A DNA stretch of 64,000 nt from Liolophura sinensis (taxonomy: Eukaryota > Mollusca > Polyplacophora > Chitonida > Chitonidae), in the NCBI RefSeq assembly GCF_032854445.1, contig NC_088300.1:23543608-23607607 (forward strand), in the 5' to 3' direction. The notes beneath the pieces were generated by a model that searched no databases, was not told the origin of the DNA, and worked only from the letters and a program-made list of their open reading frames with translations. A program made the position numbers and the translations under genes. Below are positions 1-12,300 of this stretch, one piece after another. Positions within the stretch are counted from its first letter, which is position 1. Each line of letters starts with the position of its first letter.

Positions 1-322
1 TACATTCAACATGTGGAGCTTTTCTGTAAGAGAACTGTCTAATGTATTGCTGCACCACATGCTGAAGTATTAAAGCTCCCACAGTTATTCTGGATGGTAA
101 AGAAGACAAGACATATATTCAACAATTTAGCTTGTCAGTGCATCATACTTCTTAATTAAATGTGCTCAGGTATATCGTTAACAACAACTTTTCACAAACC
201 TGTCCACCTGTCTCACATGTTTCATTGTAGTAGAGAAGAAGTTCCTCTCACAATGAGTTCTGACTTGATATAGCTTCAAACAAATGACCCTTGCTACCAC
301 CAATCCACTTCAATTCCCTTAC
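1..322. other. Formin intron, no exon seen
   Basis: Follows the last visible FH2 exon on the minus strand. I searched all minus frames for the conserved FH2 C-terminal motifs and see none, so the next exon must lie left of the window. Confidence 0.6.
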
Positions 323-397
323 CTTACTCTTCACATCTTTGAGTTTAGCTAGGATGTCCAATCCGAATCCATCTGCCTGGCCCCCTTTGACCATTCC
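323..397 (-). CDS. Formin exon: FH2 GQADGFG region, with apparent 1-bp excess
   Basis: Acceptor ttcctag|GGAATGG and donor AAG|gtaagg (an alternative donor lies 5 bases earlier). The exon encodes GQADGFGLDILAKLKDVKSK, one of the most conserved FH2 stretches. The preceding exon ends in phase 1, so this exon should read GG-AAT-GGT-CAA-AGG, continuing GGN-GQRG, and it does so up to a run of five G (plus-strand CCCCC at 381-385). The conserved GQADG frame resumes after the run, one base off. Four Gs would restore a continuous reading frame. Confidence 0.85.
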
Positions 398-3300
398 CTA
401 GGAAAAAGAATTACATGCATTTCTACATGAACATGTATGTACATATCTGTCATGCAAAATGTCATGTAACAGCTGTTAAAAGAAGTCACATGATCATTTC
501 CTTAGTTAGACTTTTTGGAACAAAGTGACAAACCTGCACTGCTGGGTTTTTCATTATAAACAGGAAAACATTTATTGTTACTTGTTACAGGTCACCATCT
601 CTTTGCTTTTTTAACATAACTGTAACTTAACTGTGACGTAACATACTTTAATTCTTCTTGTCTTAGAACCTTGTCCAGCTTAAGTAACAACAGCACCAAA
701 GCTGAAAAATTACCTCCATTCATGTAATTTCCTAGAGCCAAAATTATTCCCAAAATGTTCTTGATGCTGTTGCCTGACATCAGTGTCTGTAAAAGGAATC
801 AGATGAGTCTGTAAGGGTTTAAAAATACTGTAAAACATTATATGTACATGTAATATATTTGAACTTCCCCCTCCCCCCACCTCTAAATCGAGGCATGAGT
901 ACTGGTGTGAAAGAATTCAGATTTTAAATAAATCTTTCCTCAAAACAGAGTTGTCCTCCCTTCCCTGAAATTATGCAGGACAAAGTATTTGGTGTAATCA
1001 AGAGTGTCTGAATGTAGTCTGTGATACACATACAAGTGAGAGATAACCTACATAGAAGCTTACCTCACATGTCATTTTCAAGTTGTTCAGCTTATTATCA
1101 ATGGCTGACACATTTTCCTGAAAAGTGGAGTGAAATATGAAACAGAAGATTCGGTCTGCATAGTTTGGAATCTGGGACATATCGTAAAGAAACCTGCAAA
1201 AGACAGAAACAAATTCTAATGACACTCAAAAGTGTTATGTACATCTACATGCTCTATTTAGAAATCATTTGCTGTATTTGCTCTAAGTATTCACACAAAT
1301 AGAGCATTTTCCAAAGGAAATACAGATCATAACATACTACTTTTCATGCTGAAACTTATATTTCTGACCTATATATAAGCCTACTCATCCTAATTTAATC
1401 ACGGACAAAACTTTAGGCCCAATACTGTATTTCATTTTTTCATCTAAAAGAACATCCTACCTCTGCCTTATCTGAGAACAGGTGCCCAAAAGGACAATCT
1501 TGGGCCCATCTCCTGAAACCTATTAAAGAGGTTTTATGACAAACAGATTTATATCTTGTACATTTTCAAACTATAAAGATCCCAATACGAGTTTTCAGAT
1601 ACATGTAAGCCTTCCACAATATAACTCACTGTTCAGGTTTATCCAGTGCTATGTCACTGTTCCGTTCCACGTGGTTTTTGATCAGCTTCAGTTCATCTGG
1701 CTCTGGTCTCTGTACAACAGGCAGATATACAGGTGAATCCCATGATAACTATCACATCAGGGTCTTCAGATACTTTTGCTTTTGTTTGTGACTATACTTG
1801 TATAAATACAGACATCTTCATAACATAGCAGTAAAAACAACTGGGTTATGGCTATTGAATTACATTGCACCTCCTGAAATTCAAATCCAATCATCCTACA
1901 TGTATGTAAACATAGCCGTAGCTATAAACATCACAGGTTATACATTCAGAATTCGACATCAAATATTTTTTACAGGTTTTTCATTTATTAACTGGAAAAT
2001 ATATTTAAAGGGGATAATATCAGGAATTTGCAATTAAAGCAACTATATTTGCCTACAATTACAGGTACACGCTTTCAGACGCATTTAATACATTTCAATT
2101 AAATACATGTAGTTAGACTTTGTTTTAGAGTTATTGTATTTCATTAGCATTTCTCAGAGGACACATCTTGCTTGATTCACCCATTTTATATGGTCACTTC
2201 AGAGACTCTGTGAAATTTGATTAACTCCTTATTAGAAAAACCCAAATATATGCATCAACAGTATCATGTTAAGGCCTAATTATATGCTTCTGAAAGTGCA
2301 ACATGCTTAACTGCAGGTGAAATGCAATCTTCACAACAAACCTACTAACAGGAAAAGTTTACATAAAACAGCGGCACAAGCGAGTCACTGTACATCCCTT
2401 TTTTCCTGGATAGATCCAATAATTGAACAATTATGTACATTACTGCAGAACTTGAAGACTCGGGGACAGTTTCACGAAGCGGCGTACAACAATTTTTTAT
2501 CATACATTTGTTTTGTGCGTCATTATTACTGTACAATTGTCTTATATGTGTGATTATCATACATGTACAACATCTTTATGAAACTGGGCCTGATCAGTGG
2601 TGTTGATGGTGTGGCTGTAAAGTCCATACAATTCAGTCAATTTCAGAACTTTTGTACACTGATTTGCCTAATACCCTATCCCAACAGAAATCAGAAAACT
2701 CAAATGACTACTACTCACTGCATCATAAATAGCCTGCAGTCTTTCTGTGTCCAGCACAGACGTGTCAAATTCCAGTAAAGCTGAAATAACAAAAAAAAAC
2801 AAAAAAAAAAACAAATTAAATCTGATAGGTTGTCTAAAATGTACTCACTTTTAAGTACATTGCTGTCTAGCTGATTATTACAGATACTGAGTATCTTGCT
2901 TTTCATGAAAACACAATACATTGTTTGCTTAGTATGGTCAAACCAAAAATCAGAAGGAAATTGAAAACTGAAGACGATGTCATCATATAAACCATTTAAG
3001 AGCTATACCTAATAAAAAAGTGTTCTTCTCTTTGTACTGTGGTTTTCTTGGACAATATTGAGAGTGCACCATTTTTTATCTTCTCTGTATGGGTTCTGAA
3101 GCTATACATGTAATTACGTTTGATCAACAGTTTTCCTAAAGTTAATCGCCTAAAGTTTTAAAGAGAAGAGCAAGAAAAAAAAAATGCAATTAAAAAAAAA
3201 AGAATTTGTTGTCTCTGAGCCTTTGGCTTGGTCACCTTTTTGAGGTTTGCAGTTTTATTATTTTATAGCATACAGGTGGGAATAAAAAATGGACACACTG

Positions 3301-6300
3301 ACTACATTTACTTCACTTACCGTTCTCTATTTCAGACATATCCATCCTCAGTGTAGACAGCAGAATACCCACGGCCTGAGATCTCTTGGCATCTATCAAT
3401 TTGGCAACCTGAGAGAAAGACCACATCTTGTTTAACTTTCACTTCATACATATGATCATTTAATAACTGTATAAAACCTTCCAATGAATAACCCCTAAGT
3501 GCATTATGAATATACATTTAAACACTGTACAATATGGCACAAAAACTCAATATATTTCTCGATATACAATACTATTCTAGAAATACACTGAACATGAACT
3601 AATTCAAAGCCTGATTTTCAGACACGTTATACACAACATAAGAGTACACAGCAGGATACCAATCAGGGCTCAAATACAATATTGAAACAGATATGGCAGA
3701 GACACATATTCTTACAAGAAAATGTAACTTTCATCTTTGTTCAACTGATTAAAGGCTTTTTATTCGCATATATGCTGAGGATTAACAGAGGTTTCTCAAT
3801 AATATTGAACTCATATGACTGCAGTCAGTTTGGTGGGTGGGGGTAACCTCAGTGCATCTCCATGATTTCTGGCCTTTAATGGTGAGTAACTGACAAGCTT
3901 CTTCACGTGATTCACCAGCACAGCTGCATACATTCCTGCATACATGGCTTAAATTAACTGTTACAATGTCTGGCTTAAAATAACTGATACTATGTATTGC
4001 TTAAATTAACTGTTACAATGTTTGGCTTAAAATAACTGTTACAATGTCTGGCTTAAAATAACTGTTAATATGTATGGCTTAAATTAACTGATACAATGTA
4101 CATGTAGGCCTTTCTATCAAGAACGTCAGCACCATTAAGACTTAAAAAAAAAACAAAAAAAAAAACAGATGAAATGTAACATTTACCTCTTTTTTCTTTT
4201 TGGTGACAGGTGCTTTGGTTGTGCTTTTCTTTGATTTCTCCAGAGGAATTTTAGAGAACAGATCATCAAATTCCTTCACATTAATGTCTGGTTCTTTCAG
4301 TTCTTCCCACAAGTATTTACTATCAGCTTTACTGTGAACACAAAACACTAAGACAGATAACTACGTGTAACTGGGAACTAACAACAAACAATACCAGGAG
4401 GAACACACGAATGACCACAAGCAAGGGTTTTTATTTTTGATTTGTGTTTTACCGGACCAGTTTAAGTTACAGATACTGTTCTACTTCCTACGTTTCTTTA
4501 CTAGACAAGAACACTTCACATCATGGCCATTACAATTTTGGGCCCAGTTTGAAGAAATCTGAATTAATATGCACATCTACATTTCCATATATATATTATT
4601 TTTTCAGGTAAATGAAACTGATTGGGGGAAAAAACGTAAATGACCCCATAAAGATGTCCTGTCTAAATATCACGCCAAAATGGTTGTGGAAGAAGGCCTT
4701 ACAGTTATAGATATGACTCACTTGGAAGATGGAGAAGGCATTTTCAGCTGCTGAACTTGGATGCGTTTCCAGAATAATGGTTTCATTGGAGATATTGTTT
4801 TTATCACTGGTTTCACTGGCACTGAAAATAAATAATGATATATAGAGTTGGATACATGAACAGTTATACCTGTATCAGAGAGATAAACTGTAATTTGCAT
4901 TTTTGAACAACAATTTGAAAAGTTTTGATTCTGTTAATCATTTGTTGACAGACAAAAATGTTTTTGACAAAATAAAAAAAATTAACACTGGCAATCTCGT
5001 TATACCATTGCAAAGTTTAACTTAATTCACTAAATTAATGTACATGTAACTACCCTTCAGTTCTAAGTAAATGTATCTCTTCACATCACAATTGGTACAT
5101 GTAAGTAAAAACACTAAAGTTTTTTCAACATGAATCCTGAATTATGAGTATACCTGTCAAATTGTACTGAGTAAAGTACCTTTCTCAACAGTCACTCCTG
5201 GTGGAGGTGGTACACCCGGAGGAGGAGGAGGAGGTGGTGGTCCGCCTGGTATTGGAGGTGGGGGAGGTGGACCGCCTGGTATAGGTGGAGGAGGTGGAGG
5301 AGCTCCAGGTACAGGTGGCGGAGGTGGAACTGCGCCTGGTATAGGTGGTGGAGGCGGAGGGGGTGGTGCTGGAGAGTCCATGAAGGCAGACTGTAGCTCT
5401 GCTGTGGTCAGAGTGTTGAACACCACATCATCCTGCACCTGATGATTAGCAAAGCCTCTCCCCAGGACTTCTGGGGTGGCTGCTGGGGTGTGGTATTGAG
5501 AGGTACATGGGGTGCCAGAAGGGGAAATAAGCCTGTTGTTTGGGGTGAGGTTCAGGCCGTTGGACCAGCCCGCCTCCACATTAGCAGCTTCGGCATCAGT
5601 CAAGGCAGACTTTGTGAGTTGCTCTATGCCGGCCAGTATACGGTACTTCTCCACTTCCTCCTGTAAAGCCGTGATCCTCTGGGTGTAAAACTCCAGCCTC
5701 TTGTCATAGTCCTGGTGAATTTTCTCCACTGTCATCTTATGCTCCCTCTGTGTAACAACAAAAGCACACAACAACTGACTGATCGATTTATTTATTTAAT
5801 TTACTCAAGAATATTTCACTTATATGACTGCGGTCTGCAAAATGGTAGGAAAAAACGGGGCAGAGCCCAGGGGAAACCCACGACCATCGGCAGGTTGTTG
5901 GCAGACCTTCCCACATAGGGCCGGAGAGGAAGCCTGCATGAGCTGTACTTGAACTCGGTGACCACATTGGTGGGAGGCTCCTGGGTCATTGCGCCGTGCA
6001 AGTATTCACACTTCCGCCATGTTTGAGAATGGAACAAGTGATATCCCACTGGCTATAAGTTTGAGGAAAAGACCACCAGTAGTATCAGCGCTATGTCTTC
6101 CCCTCCAGCGATGTATACATTCTTTAACTCACCCAATATCCAGAGCAACATGTATGCTAATGGTGTTTGATGGATAACATTAAGTCAGCTGTGTTGTTTA
6201 TCAAAGCCATCAGCTACATGTAAGACAGGAGGAATTGGGTTAAAGAACACCACATCTTTGTTTTGAGGCTGTTAAACTGAACATTTTTGTTTTGTTTTTA

Positions 6301-9300
6301 GGTTTTCATTTTGTATTGAATGCAGGTGATTGATCACTGGCTTTGACAGAAGGCACGAAAGGAAGCAACAGATAACTGATTGGATGTTACACCTACACCG
6401 ATGTTCCCAGATCATGATTAACACTTCCTGATCTCTCCCACATTTTGTCACTTGTCTACAAGTACATGCATGTATATCTTGAAATCCAATTTTAAATGCC
6501 CATTTGACCCACTCAAAATACAGCCTACATCAACAAACTAAAATGCAAATAATGAAACAAATAGTATGTATATAAGTAATATCCATTTGTTTCATTAAAA
6601 TGCTATTACTTAATACATATACTTCATTGCAACATAATTCTTTACAAGTAAAACTATTCTCTCTTACTAAATCATTTGTAAACACACCCAGAAAATCTTC
6701 TGGAAGTCTTACTTAAGGGATGAATTACAATCCTATACCTCCTGATGGTACCTATTATAACTGCATACCATTTTCCTGATTGTATGACCAAAATAACCAA
6801 GTTACCTGACCACCTACCATTTTGCATCAGCCTGAGCTTGAAACTCAGAATAGAATAAAGCTTACCTGAAGTTTTTCCACTTCATCTTTGTACTCATGCC
6901 TTAACCCAACCATAGCTGTCTGGTGATCTGAAACCATTAAACTAAATTTCAGTCTAAAACACAGTACATGCAGTGAGGCTAACACTGTGTAAATAGATTC
7001 AGGATGCTTAACATGCTTTATCTAAGCCTAAGCATTCTTTTATAAGAAAATCTATATAACAACTAAGCATTCTTTTTAAACCTGGTCAATAAAAAACAAA
7101 GGGACTTCTCGGCCTCCAAATTTGTTGGAAATGCCTGTAATGCGAATTCATCTTTAAACATGAGAAAAATTACACTCTTTTCTCTACAGAAAATGTACTG
7201 TGCAGTTCAAAGATTAAAAGAGGAAGTACACAAGATGAGAGAGATTGTGTAGCACGTGCAGGTATTAAACTTTATGTTACTCTGTACATATGTACATGCC
7301 CTTAACTTGTGCCTTAATTAGTCTAGGATTTTCCATCTCTCCGCAAGTTAACAGCTACAGCTTGTGAGTTGTATCAAAAGGTCGTAAAAACAGTATAATT
7401 TCTGACTAACCTGCTTCAGTGTACTTGAGGCCGGGGCGTGTCTCTTCCACATCGTGCTGGGTTGGGGGCCACTGGGGTGTCAGTTTGCCAGGCTCTGCCA
7501 CCTGCGTATTGCTTGTGGCCTGGGTGTGGGTCCAGTAGTATAAGCAGTTGGGCTGAGAACAGACACATGGGGTGAGATATGTCTGTAAACTATGGGACAA
7601 AGTAACAGATAACTGCATGTTCATGTATGGTATGGGTATAGTGTCATAGTAAGTACCAAAGCCGATAACAAAAAAAAACAACAATATTGTAACTATGGAT
7701 ACAGACTGTGATTCCTGCTGAAAATGATGTTATTCTGCTATTGTCGACCTTGTTTCTAACACAATCTTTATATCAGTTTAAATCTGTATATGTGTTTTGG
7801 TCAGCGCACTTTCCCTTACAGAATCACAGTATACATGTAAGTAATAGAGATCCATATTGTAACACAGAGCGAGAGTACTAGCAAGAGAGAACAGTGTATG
7901 GATGTGTTGATATTTAGCAAACCTTTTGCAAAAATGTGTTCTCCATCTCCTTATTCAAAACGAACTACATGCTATTTCATAATGTGAGCCACGGCTCTCT
8001 TAATAAATTATGCTCTAAAGAGGTTAATAGTTATGCTATCCTTAGCTGTGAAGAGTGTTGATTCAATCTCACATTATAAAATATCATAATTCACATGTAG
8101 ACATTTACAGTTTTTTCTCACTAGTCAGCAATTGCTGTACACATAACTTACATCCCTGAGTCTGAGTTTAGGTGGCCTTTTCCCACTAATTGGTGAGATA
8201 ACTTTGTTTTCTGGAGATTTCGGAGATCTTGCCCCTCTGTTAGAAGTGTCTGGCGTTGACATTGACACTTCCGTCCATTGTAGGGGCTTGGAAAAGGATA
8301 CTAGCTGAATGGGAGGGCTGGGCTCCATTATGGTAACCAGATACCAGTACTCAGAAAGAAATCTCCAGCCCTAATTAACACACTTTTAGCAAACTCTAAC
8401 AGGCTTTGATCATAGGAGCCTGAGACAATACATTAATACATCTGTATCCCTAGATTTGTCCGTAGATCTACAAGCATATCCCTTGACTTGTCCACGCACA
8501 GGTCAGCATGTATATCCATACATTTGTCCATAGATCTACAAGCATATCCCTTGACTTGTCCACGCACAGGTCTACATGTATATCCATACATTTGTCCGTA
8601 GATCTACAAGCATATCCCTTGACTTGTCCACGCACAGGTCTACATGTATATCCATACATTTGTCCATAGATCTACAAGCATATCCCTTGACTTGTCCACG
8701 CACAGGTCAGCATGTATATCCATACATTTGTCCGTAGATCTACAAGCATATCCCTTGACTTGTCCACGCACAGGTCTACATGTATATCCATACATTTGTC
8801 CATAGATCTACAAGCATATCCCTTGACTTGTCCACGCACAGGTCTACATGTATATCCATACATTTGTCCGTAGATCTACAAGCATATCCCTTGACTTGTC
8901 CACGCACAGGTCTACATGTATATCCATACATTTGTCCATAGATCTACAAGCATATCCCTTGACTTGTCCACGCACAGGTCAGCATGTATATCCATACATT
9001 TGTCCGTAGATCTACAAGCATATCCCTTGACTTGTCCACGCACAGGTCAGCATGTATATCCATACATTTGTCCGTAGATCTACAAGCATATCCCTGGACT
9101 TGTCCACGCACAGGTCTACATGTATATCCATACATTTGTCCATAGATCTACAAGCATATCCCCTGATTTGTCTGTAGATCTACAAGTATATCACTTGATT
9201 TGTCCACACACAGATCTGCATGTATAGCCGTAGATTTGTCCATATATCTACAAGCATATCCCTTGATTTGTTCCGAGATCTGCATGTCACTAGATTTGCT

Positions 9301-12300
9301 GGTAATAAATACATCAGCCAGCCACATATGCAGCAGTCTAACTCTTGTGTGTTTCTCTACTACAAGTAACTCTGCTCTTATACGTTTAGGTCTGCATGTG
9401 TGCATCAAATGTAAGTGTGGGCCGGGCATTATAATCATGAACAAACAGCACCAATTTGTAGTAATGATAATGAAACCTTAAATGCCACAGTCATGACAGT
9501 GAGCAGCATGGGTCAGACGCATGGCACATTATCCAGTCTCTCACCATTTCTGTGTAATTACGTACTGACTCTATCGGTTAAGCATAATCTGTATATGGTA
9601 TATATGATCATGCCATATATATACACGCATAATGTTTCAGACAGGCATAATAAACAATCAGCCTTGTAAGTTCATGCTGTAATAAACAATTAGACACTTA
9701 ATAGACGGGCGCACTGTGCACTTTAGTCCCTACACTGACCGCAAATCAATGCAGACACGAACCTGGCAAAATCATAAGACAGGTTAACATTTAACTCTGT
9801 ATTCCATGTACAAGTCTGAGAATGAGTGAGTGAGTGCTTGGGGTTTAACATCGTGACAAGTCTGAAAAATATCTACATGGTCCATGACTAACTGGTGGCT
9901 CAGAAAACGGATGTTTTTAATGGACATGTGTATATATTTTGGAAATGCATAAAATCACAAAACCTTATACTTGTACAATACATGCACATATGTATACTAA
10001 ATATTTTTGAAGAGCACAGTTCTATGTCTGACATGTACCTACATACATGTATGTACAAGTATGTACAGGTGAGTGTACAACCCATATACATTCTGGGAGG
10101 AGAAATGAATTCTTCTGACTTTAATCATGTCTTAATGCTCAGTTTTATCCATTAACTGAACATAATGTTATTATATTAGTCAGTTCTCAGATAAGAGGAT
10201 GTACAGCATGGTTTGGTGTGTCAGCCTCAATTCACATACCAGCATATCATGTGTACGTGCATGACCTATAAATTACAGTCTAACAGAGGACTACAGCTTG
10301 TCGGCAGGCAATACAGAGAAAAGAACAATAGAGACAAACAACCATGGTACAAACTGTATGGTTACCAGATAAAATGATGTGGTATTCTGACAATACAAAG
10401 TCTGAAAGAGAAGCATTGCTCATTTGCATACTGTTATAAAATTTAAATGGGCTAAAAATCAGCCATCAATGTGGGAAGGACCATGCAGGTCTAAGAAGAC
10501 TCAAACAACTCCAAACTGGTTGAAAGCCTTTTCATCTTAGCAAACCTACATGTAAGTGCTACTCCAAGGTAGATAACTACTTTATGTTTGTTGAATTTTT
10601 GCATCCACTTCATATTTTTGTCAGTTTAGTTTTTATGCAGATGTCAGAAGGGATGCATGGTGTCGGGGAAACAGAAACGTGTACATGTAGGTACGGTAGT
10701 TAAGTTTTTGGCCAAGCGAAATAATCCATAATCTTCATTCAACACACTCAGATAGATGTCAATTCCTCAAAAAAACTACTGTTCAGACTTACAGGAAATG
10801 TTTAGACAACATAATCAAGGTTTTTACATTTTCTTCTCTACATGCATCTATCACTTACCGGTGACCATAATCTCACCACGTCCATCATTTTACATGTGTG
10901 GTCATAAAGAGCCATGTTTTACTAACACCTGCCTGTGTGTTGTACCTTAAACTCTACCTTAATTACAGGTAGGACAACATTCCAATATGAAGGCTCGTTT
11001 CATAACTATGACAACTATTAACATAAAGTTGGCTGCAGTGTAACTGAATATCACAGAATCAATGTATTGTATTCAGCAATAAGGCCTTAATGCCTGCAAC
11101 ACACTGTCATCAGGTATGCATACCTGCCTGAAGAGAAAAGCATACAGAAGAAGACTATGTTTCAAATTCCAGGCTAATTTAACCAATAAAGTCTCGTTAC
11201 TTATTTACAATAGAAGAAAGCTGAAGAAGAAACCGTATCAGACTAATGCCATGAACATGTACTGACCAACTCGTTAACTGCTTGAGAAGACACGACTTAG
11301 ATTTGGTAGCAAGGCATCCAAACAGCTTACCTGTAAAACGTCACCTCAATACAATAAGTACCTGGTATTTAATCATTTACCTTAACTAGGGCCTTAATAC
11401 AGAAAAGACATGTGAAGTCAGATTTTTTTCTGTATGTACCCTATACTTCAGCTCTTCAGGGGCCTTGAATGTGTTAATGGACTCATAAGTGTAAAACAAT
11501 GGCATCAGCGGTACACGTTAGTGTATGTAAGCACACCGTATTAAGTGTATTGATTTATTTATTTATTTGATTGGTGTTTTACACCGTATTCAAGAATATT
11601 TCACTGACAATCGCTGCCAGCATTTAAGTTGGAGGAAACCAGGCACAGCCCGGGGGAAGCCCACGACCAGGTTATTAAGTGTATTGTATTTGTTCACAAG
11701 CACGTAGTACTAAAAATACATGTACATACAGATATTAGAATTTGGAGCAATTATGAATAAAAAGAAATTTATCCCACAGAATTGAAGTATTCACTATTCA
11801 CATCTTCATCTATTTTACTTACGCATGTGGGTGCGAGTCATTATTTCTACACACAGCGATGTCAGTGGTACATGTATTCAGTGCATGCAGAAATCCACAT
11901 CCATATAAAGATACACAGAATAAATATTTCCAAATTCCTACTAGGAAACTGTAATATAGTTTTAAGAAATCTGATCAATGGTACTGGATACTCAATTTCG
12001 TTACTGAATTCCAATTCTCCACACAAGAGCTAGCTGAGCTGGTCAACTCATGTACATGAGTCAATGTCACATGTACATGTATATGAGGGATAAATATATG
12101 AGTATATGAGGAAACATCATGAAACAAATGTTTCTTTTCAAAGTAATGGTGTCTGGGTGTAAAAAATAAAAAAATGTAAAAACAAAAGAGATATCTATAA
12201 ACTGCGTGAAGTAACACTTTCATCACTACAGAAAATTCAAATAGTTCATCTTTATATAAATCTTATCGGCAAATCTAACACGTAAACAAACTAAAATTCT

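Noticed and set aside
1471-1530. Possible extra formin exon between 1193 and 1630 (acceptor- and donor-like borders)
   Set aside because: The flanking exons already join perfectly as DKPEQ-FLYDMSQ. The inserted sequence does not resemble FH2 in any frame.
5816-6049. Open frames at 5715-6177 on both strands
   Set aside because: They lie in a SINE family-A insertion, and similar frames recur at other copies.
8468-9135. Three 63-codon minus-strand open frames with repeated MYGYTCRPVRGQV
   Set aside because: They are by-products of the 68-bp minisatellite: the period is not a multiple of three, no splice or start context fits, and they lie in a formin intron.
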